Source: Clarkia xantiana subsp. parviflora
Taxonomy: Eukaryota > Streptophyta > Magnoliopsida > Myrtales > Onagraceae
Direction: 5' to 3'
Assembly: GCA_036873135.1 (NCBI GenBank)
Contig: JAPTYO010000012.1
Location: 4,844,090 to 4,908,089 of the forward strand
Length of the DNA stretch: 64,000 nucleotides
Of the stretch, positions 57,340-64,000 are shown piece by piece. Each line of letters begins with the position of its first letter. The stretch's first letter is position 1. Position numbers and translations under genes: made by a program. Under the pieces are notes generated by a model. It was not told the DNA's origin and did no database searches. It saw only the letters and a program-made list of their open reading frames with translations.

Positions 57340-58640
57340 TTAAACCCTATGCAATCCAAGCAGTTTTACATGCTTTTCGAATATCTCCTTGCGTAGTGGT
57401 TTAGTTAATGGGTTCGCAACCATGTTATCAGTGGACAAGTATTCCAAAGTGATTATATTGTATTCTACCATAGATTTAGCATAAAAATATTTCACATCAA
57501 TGTGTTTGGTCCTACTATGGTACTTCAGATTCTTTACTGCCACAATGGCTGCCTGACTATCAAAGAACACCTTCACAGGTTTACTCTCGACATCGCCATC
57601 AAGCAGCGCAGTAAGAAGCCTTTTCAGCCAGACCGCTTCCTATGCGTTCTTGGAGAAGGCTACGAATTCTGATTCCATCGTGGACAGCGCGACACATGTT
57701 CGCTTCTTGCTCGTCCATGAAATGGCGGCATTAGCAAGGAGAAACACTCCTCCTATGGTGGACTTACGATCATCCGGATCGCCACCATGGTCAGCGTCAC
57801 AGTAATCGGTCAATTCTGACTTCCCGCCCTCATAGCACAGTGCGTAGTCGGCAGTACCTTTTAGATAACAAATAATTCTTTTTACAGCCTTTAAATGTTG
57901 ATAGCCAGGATCTGATTGGAAACGTGCTACTAGGCCCACGACGTAAGAGATATTCAGACGGGTGCATTGCATGGTGTACATCAAACTACCGACCATGCTT
58001 AAATACTCTGCACCCTTCATCTGTTCCCGCTCTGCCAGTTTCTTGGGGCTGTCACGTTTTAACATTGCGCACCCAAACACCACTGGCGTATCCACGGGTT
58101 TGGCATCCTGTAATCTGAACATTTTCAACAGTTTGTTGATATAGGCTTCTTGAGACAGACATAATTTCCGGCTAGTCCGATCTCTAGCAGTTTTAATGCC
58201 TAAGATGTACGTGGCTTCTCCCATGTCTTTCATCTCAAATACAGATGCCAACCATGACTTTGACTTGTTCATAAAACTCACGTCGTTTGCGGCAATGAAT
58301 ATGTCGTCCACATATAAGGTTAATATGACATACTTAGACTCGGAGGTCTTATAATACACTCAATGGGTTCGATGCCTTTGACTTTCGTCTAGGCTTGTTA
58401 ATCCCATCTTGAGTCTGAACGTTTCTCCCACTCGGAATAATGCCTCTTATCGTAGCTTCACTTCCATTGGGAACAAGAGCAGTGTTTAATCCTTGACCTA
58501 CAACTTTCCTTGGAAGACCTCTTGGTCTCGTGGTTTTATTTCCAAGATGAATTCCTTGATCACTAGGATCTGGAACCAAGTTGGTCGGATCACTCCCACT
58601 GGAAACAATGGGTAGTCTAGGCAGTTGTGGCATTCTTGGT
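57340..58640 (-). pseudogene. Copia Pol C-terminal fragment (reverse transcriptase half and RNase H), broken
   Basis: Minus-strand translation gives the second half of a copia reverse transcriptase (YYKTSESKYVILTLYVDDIF with the YVDD active site), MKDMGEATYILGI, CLSQEAYINKLLKMF, NISYVVGLVARF, and RNase H motifs DYCDADHGGD, STIGGVFLLANAAISWTSKK and ALSTMESEFVAF. After one in-frame stop (about 57640) it continues WLKRLLTALL, FFDSQAAIVAVKN, RTKHIDVKYFY and the end NPLTKPL. Upstream (58349-58633) is Pro/Ser-rich linker sequence in another frame; the first half of the reverse transcriptase and the integrase are missing. It belongs to the 3' LTR at 55609. Confidence 0.85.
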
Positions 58641-61600
58641 TCAGCAATATGACTATCAGGTTCTACTTGATTCGTCTCTACGGCAACAGTGATCTCATGT
58701 GGTAGAGTTTATTCCTCCCACTGGATTTACTATGAAAATGTTTCCATTATCATTGACCATGTCATTCACCTGAGTTGCCGGTTCAAATCTCTCCCACTCA
58801 AATTAAGTGGGACTTGATTGTCAGCGTTACTGCTTTGGTTTGATCAAGACTACATCAGTTTGAAACTGACCATGCATTTGAAATTCGTCCTCAAGTGATG
58901 TAATGTCTCATGTTCGACCACGGCACCATTTTCAAAAGCTTTAAACAGGTATTTTCTAAGAGTAGGTAACGTACTATTGTCCTAAATACATGTTTAGTGC
59001 GCAATTTAATGTCGCGCGATAATATGATTTTAGCTCATTATCATTGCTTAGCTTTTATGGTGACATGTCTTACCGATTTCACCGAACACGGTTTACATAC
59101 ATGTGAGTCATCTTCTTCATCCCATAGGGAACGTCTGATAGATTGACTCTAACATTATGTTTTTGAACTGTGCTTCTTGAAGTGTGTATCACTTGATTTG
59201 AATGCCTAGCCTGACTTATTGTTCAAGGCGTATGTAAGGAAAATCGTTTAAACGACTTCATCCTTTTTCGTTTGCAAACTTATCTCGGGGATTTCATCCG
59301 ATCTCCGAACTAAGCATCTTGCGTTTTCACCCTATGCGTCAGCTGATACTTTTACAAGGTCGTGGTAGCTTATGAAGCATACTTATTTCCGATGTAAACG
59401 TTATCAGTAAGTTATTTCCGAAGGGATGCAAACGAAAATTCAGCACTTCATCACTTAAACACTTCATTATTAAACTCGTATTTTGAAACGATGTGTTCCG
59501 TCTTTCGAGGTCCACTCTTGCGTAGCGCTCTAGTTTTAACCCTAGGTTAAATAGTTTCATTTCTAAATTTAATTTATTTTAATCCAATCGGTTTCGTACA
59601 TGATTATTATTACTAATTATTTCATTCAATGGAGTACTAACAATTAAGAAATACTTAAATCTTTTGATCTAGCTACGCAATTGATGTGTATGTTCAGTTC
59701 ATTTGTCCCGACTGAGATGACGAAGTATGTGAATCGTTTCGTTTTATTCGACCACTTTACCTGGTCGAAATTCGTTTCGGATCGATCTTGTTTAACTGGG
59801 TCGATTAATTTTGACAAGTAGATCACATTTCGAATCGAACGGAAACTACTTTATTCAATAAATCCGAATCTCGAAATAACCAAGATTTTAGTAACTCAAA
59901 CGAACGATAAATGAAAATGGTAGGGTTCTTGATCTGAAGTTCGCGTATGTGATCCATGATTGTCGCATAGATAGTCAATAAATATAAGCCATGTTGAACA
60001 TCAAATCTGAGTAAATTCACGAGTGAATCACGTCAAATCATCTGTGTCTGTATAAAACATTTTACAACTTCATACACATGACCTACGAGATGTACTTGAG
60101 ACGCACTTATCAACATGGTTTAACCCACCAGATTATCGTATAAGACCTTTATGGTCCAGTTCTCTCTATAATATGCGTATCATGGATGACTTCTTTCGAA
60201 CCCAGTATGGTGAACAGAGAAGGTTTCCCTTTTACTGTTGTGGTTACTGTACTTGATTAGGCTCAAGGTCATTGAGTCCTGTCAATATCAGACAACCATA
60301 TACATCTTTTCATGTTGACCTTTCATTCTGAAGATCAGATGCGGGTTTTACGCCAACATCCATGAAAAGAGAGAAGACCATCACGTTTAACCGAAACGTT
60401 TAGCTTTTGCATCCTTGCTTCCACCGAGGCGGATGCAAAGGGATACTAAGCTGCAACATTGCCTGGTTGCAATTGAATTCTTCTTCAACCCCCTTTTACC
60501 AAAGTTGAATGTATCACTGCATTTGCGTTCAGATCATCAAAGAACCTACTCCCATGCTTGGTGAAACAAATTATTACATTCGTCTCTCATTGTCAAAATC
60601 ATAAAACTACTCTATTCATCCGTAGTTGTCCTCTCCACTTTTCGGAATCGTAGTAGAGAGTTCAATACGTACTCCTTTTATTCATCATGATTCACACTAT
60701 CAAGATTGCGAGGAATATCGAATCGTACTAATTCAACCAATTCATACCAACACATCGATGTTTATGCAAAAATCAGGGAGACAATAACATTTTGAGAAAG
60801 AATTGCATACATCAGATATCTATTAAGATAGAATGCGACAAGCAATGATTCCTCAGTCATCTGAACCAACCGACCACCAGTAAACCAATGGAAGATGGCT
60901 GTGAAAGAGTTCACATTACTGTCGTCTTCAATCCAACAAATCAGTCTTTTAAAACGGTTTTAATCGCAAATTACCGAACGGGGATTTTAAAACAAGCATA
61001 CCCGATCTTGGCTTTCCCAAGGCTATTTTTATTTTGGAAAAATATTTCGATGAATTCACTCATGCATATATAATTCTACCATCCAAGTAAATTATCATAC
61101 GCCAGTAACATTCGTCACACAAACCACACTCATGCTTACGCGACATGCGTCTAATGTTCCGAGGAACTCATGCTTGCATATATAATTCTACTTCCAAGTA
61201 AATTATCAAATGCGGCTACATCCTCAACATTCTAGCATACATGTCAAACATGAAACTTCCACATCAATCATACAAATTTGGCGACTCGTTTTCGATTTTA
61301 AAGTAATTTTAAAAATTAGGGGTTGATTTGCAGTTCATGCTTATATTCAATTACGCAACATTCTAGACATGAATCCTAGGCATTTCCAACCATCACATCA
61401 TGTCTATCCTAGTGTGCAAACCATATATTTAACCAGGGTCGCTCCCAACATGCAATATCTAGCTAGCTTGACTCAGTCAAGACAACATTTCTAATCATGC
61501 ATATATATATATATATATATATTGAACAATAAACAATTGCAATTCAGCCAACTAATTAATCCAGTCTCAAAAACATGTATCTCCGAGATCCATCCCCATA

Positions 61601-62325
61601 ATCAAAATAAGGTATAAATGTTATCAACCCTTGAGCACTGTGTAGGCCATTTAAGGTTCAAAACATTCGGATTTTAAAACTTGACTTCCCTATTTTAATT
61701 GACTTGAATTCAGTTTTGAAAATTCAGTTCGGTTCAGTCAATTTCGGTCCGGTTTAGTTCGGTTCGGGTCCGGTCCGATGTAAAATACGGTTTAATTTTC
61801 ACCATCCACACCTTTTAATCTAGTATAATTTTACTGTTTAATATATTTTTCTCTATTGTGTTTAATATTTTTCCCCAATGTCATTATACTAGCTAGTTTT
61901 TAATCTAAGTTTTTACAAATATTTCTTAATTGTCATTTCTTATTCTTTAGAACTTTTTTTTTCTTTTATGTCCCATTCTTTCTCTTCACACATCATTGAA
62001 AAAACATTATTACAATTTTGTAAGTTTTTTTTTACAGCAAAAACATCATTAATTTTTATTTATCTCATTAAAATTGATTTTTTTATTTTTTTTTGCCACC
62101 AAAATATTCTCTATTAATACTCAAAGATTCAGACTAAGGTGGGATGAAATCCCGGTCCTTTACAATCAACGACAAAAGAGAGGGCGGGGGTGTATTAACC
62201 CAATTGTGAAAACACGACCTCTTTCTAGATTGGATAGAAATCCAGTTAGCACAAGCGTTACTATTACGCGGAACTGATTCCCGTCGAACATCATTCAGAA
62301 TTGTGGACTTTAGACGAATAGTTTC
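58641..62325. other. Region without recognised genes
   Basis: No frame, domain or RNA could be recognised. A 45-bp direct repeat (CATATATAATTCTAC..CCAAGTAAATTATCA) occurs near 61063 and 61175, about 112 bp apart. A TA run lies at 61499-61522. GGTTCGG/CCGGTCCG words near 61725-61780 resemble DNA-transposon sub-termini. Part could be the non-coding 5' portion of the copia element. Confidence 0.35.
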
Positions 62326-62329
62326 GATT

Positions 62330-63410
62330 TAAGTAGAAACTTTCCAGCTTATGGTCTTCACCTCTTGTATGATATATTGTATCGCTTCCCGACAGTCAGA
62401 CTCAATAATGACACAGTTCCATCTCTATGTTACTGCAAGATCCAGGGCCGCATGAATTTCCTCGATTTCCAGCTCCAAAGCTCCGCCCCATGTGAGGGAC
62501 CAGCCAAAACCCCCAATGACCTCGCCTTGGCTATTCCGAGTGATTCCTCCTATTCCTCCCATTCTCGAGCTATCTCCCCAGGACGCATCACAATTCACTT
62601 TGACAAAACCGCATGATGGTGGTGTCCAGTGACCGCTATCTTCCAGGGTCACCATATTGGCGTCACCAACATCTGAAACAATCGCCTCTCCCATATCATA
62701 TCTTTGTCACGGATGCGTTGCCTCCAAAAATTCGTTGAATTCTTGAAGCGCTTTCGATGTTACGCACAGAATTTGGGTTATCGTTGTTAAGCAGCGCCCG
62801 ACACCTTTCTTTCCAGATTGACCAGCTGACCAGCCCAAGTAATGCCCATCTCTTTATCCAATCTTCCTTGCTCCTCGCACTCCCTTCCCTAATTGTCGTG
62901 ATCCACGAAGAAATATTTAACGCCTCTAATAGTTCATGTCTTACATTGAGAGTAGAAAACCATATCGGAGTTGTCCACATACACTAAAATAACATGTGTT
63001 TGGTTGTCTCTTCGGCTTGACAGAATGGACACCCAGTATCAATATTCATTCTCCTTCGGTGTAAGTTTACTCTAACTGCAACAGCATTTGTCACTAGCTT
63101 CCATACGAACATTCGTACTTTAGGCAGTGACTTCATCGCCCAGATTTCCTTCCACCTCAGGTTTATTTGTGGATTTTTCGGGTTTTGATAAATTGTCTCA
63201 TCCGCTACGCCAGGTGAAGTTAGCAGCCTGTATACCGAATTTACTCTAAGGCTACCTTCTCTTTTGTGTGGCCAAATCATATCATCTGGCTGTGGTACCT
63301 TTGGTAGGGGCGTTCTTCTAATTCCTTCCCTCTGCTCACTCGACAATTGCTGGTGCAAGGCCATGAGGTTCCATTCCCGTGGTTCTTCTGTTATGATGCT
63401 CGCCACCTTC
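62330..63410 (-). pseudogene. LINE ORF2 C-terminal remnant (zinc-binding region and RNase H)
   Basis: Minus-strand blocks in order: KVASIITEEPREWN, PDDMIWPHKREGSLRVNSVY, then WKEIWAMKSLPKVRMFVWKL and a C..C..H zinc-binding stretch (GCPFCQAEETTKHMLF), typical of the zinc-binding domain after plant LINE reverse transcriptase. Then come SIWKERCRALLNN and RNase H with FVKVNCDASWGD, GGIGGITRNSQGEVIGGF and VIIESDCREAIQYI. A stop separates the last two parts and another precedes SIWKERC. Its upstream part was cut by the insertion of the LTR element at 63411. Confidence 0.8.
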
Positions 63411-63856
63411 TGATGCAGGAGAGAATAATGTGGTTGAAGTGTCGGATTTTTCCCTATCAATATAGGTTTTCGAGTGGAAACGACAATTTGAGAAAGACCT
63501 ATAGTATACTATGGGGTTTGACGGTTTTATGCCAAATTCCTTCGTTTAGAGGGTCAAATCCGCAGTTTTATGTTTCTTTCGGTGTTTTTTTATTGTCGGT
63601 TCTGTTTGAGAATTTTTGTTAATTTCGAATTTTGTCTAGGGTTAGGGTTTTTCTTTTCAGTATTTAAGGCATTGTTAGCTGAATTTTACAGAAGTTTATT
63701 GATTAAAGAAACAAAAACTGAGGTTTTCCTCTACCTGCGTCAAATTCTCGGCATTCTTTGAATCAACGAGTTCTTGTGCCCTCTATCCATCAAATTCTCG
63801 AAATTCCCCTAGAACCAACGAGTCTTTGATCCATCTATCCCCATCACGTTGCATCA
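63411..63856 (+). repeat. 5' LTR of an LTR retrotransposon leaving the window
   Basis: It starts TGATGCA and ends TGCATCA, a perfect 7-bp inverted pair at the tips. It is followed 3 bp later by the primer-binding site and then a gag start. It interrupts the LINE remnant at 63410. The 3' LTR and target duplication partner lie beyond the window. Confidence 0.75.
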
Positions 63857-63859
63857 GAT

Positions 63860-63871
63860 TGGTATCAGAGC
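63860..63871 (+). other. Primer-binding site (initiator tRNA-Met)
   Basis: TGGTATCAGAGC, the standard plant initiator tRNA-Met complement, three bases after the LTR end. Confidence 0.92.
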
Positions 63872-63887
63872 CATTCGGTCCTGCGCG

Positions 63888-64000
63888 ATGCCACCCCGAA
63901 GACGTATAACAGCTGCTGAGAAGAACGAACCGCGGCGTTTGCTCGAAGAAATACGACAGAATGGAGAATGGCTACGTCAGTTCATGGAACAGAAAATTGA
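63888..64000 (+). CDS. Start of gag polyprotein, truncated by the window end
   Basis: An ATG 17 bp after the primer-binding site opens a frame, MPPRRRITAAEKNEPRRLLE..., that stays open to the window edge (37 codons). The basic start and position fit gag of a Ty3/gypsy-like element. Too little is visible for a domain call. Confidence 0.65.
   Translation, partial: MPPRRRITAAEKNEPRRLLEEIRQNGEWLRQFMEQKI

Noticed and set aside
63411..63460. N-terminal extension of the LINE fragment (MIGKNPTLQPH...)
   Set aside because: This stretch is LTR sequence read through antisense; the LINE homology begins at 63410.

Overview
This window is nuclear DNA from a flowering plant, most likely a eudicot. The evidence is GT-AG intron-exon structure with AT-rich introns, plant versions of all four host genes (one with a plastid-targeting type N-terminus) and a typical plant transposon load (Ty3/gypsy chromovirus, Ty1/copia, Helitrons, Mutator-like and Harbinger-like foldback elements, tRNA-derived SINEs, plant LINE remnants). 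I could not assign a species. Gene models were spliced by hand, and all four close in frame with no internal stop.

Layout. 1-771: the end of a repeat, then an unusual run of eight back-to-back hairpins upstream of the first gene. 772-5138 (+): HISN1, ATP phosphoribosyltransferase, the first enzyme of histidine synthesis (11 exons), with a foldback Mutator-like element in intron 8. 6205-12196 (+): a BOP1-type WD40 ribosome-biogenesis factor (17 exons), with a telo-box leader and an apparent U12-type AT-AC intron. 12.8-25.2 kb: transposon graveyard with a 1.7 kb Harbinger-like element, two Helitron ends, a foldback element, a LINE remnant, minisatellites, and a degenerate tandem array split by a hAT-like element that itself carries a SINE. 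25.2-32.8 kb: a Mutator-like element that carries a piece of a host gene and was later split by a very young, nearly intact Ty3/gypsy chromovirus.

32888-47813 (-): a 34-exon DExH-box RNA helicase of the plant DExH7/DHX29-like group. Its introns hold two more GC-rich foldback elements, a SINE and a TRIM-like remnant. Its start lies 384 bp from, and divergent to, the start of a prolyl-oligopeptidase-like gene, 48198-52384 (+, 11 exons). That protein keeps the Ser nucleophile motif but seems to have lost the Asp and His of the catalytic triad. 52.8-64 kb: a foldback element, a decayed gag, two copia LTRs in inverted orientation with a broken copia pol, about 3.7 kb without recognised content, a LINE C-terminus, and the 5' LTR, primer-binding site and gag start of another LTR element that runs off the right edge.

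The host genes are not a pathway. HISN1 acts in plastid histidine synthesis, BOP1 in nucleolar 60S maturation, and the helicase probably in translation initiation or RNA handling. Only the helicase/peptidase pair has an arrangement (divergent, short spacer) suggesting shared control. I found no clearly new biological system. The most unexplained structure is the hairpin cluster at 250-476.
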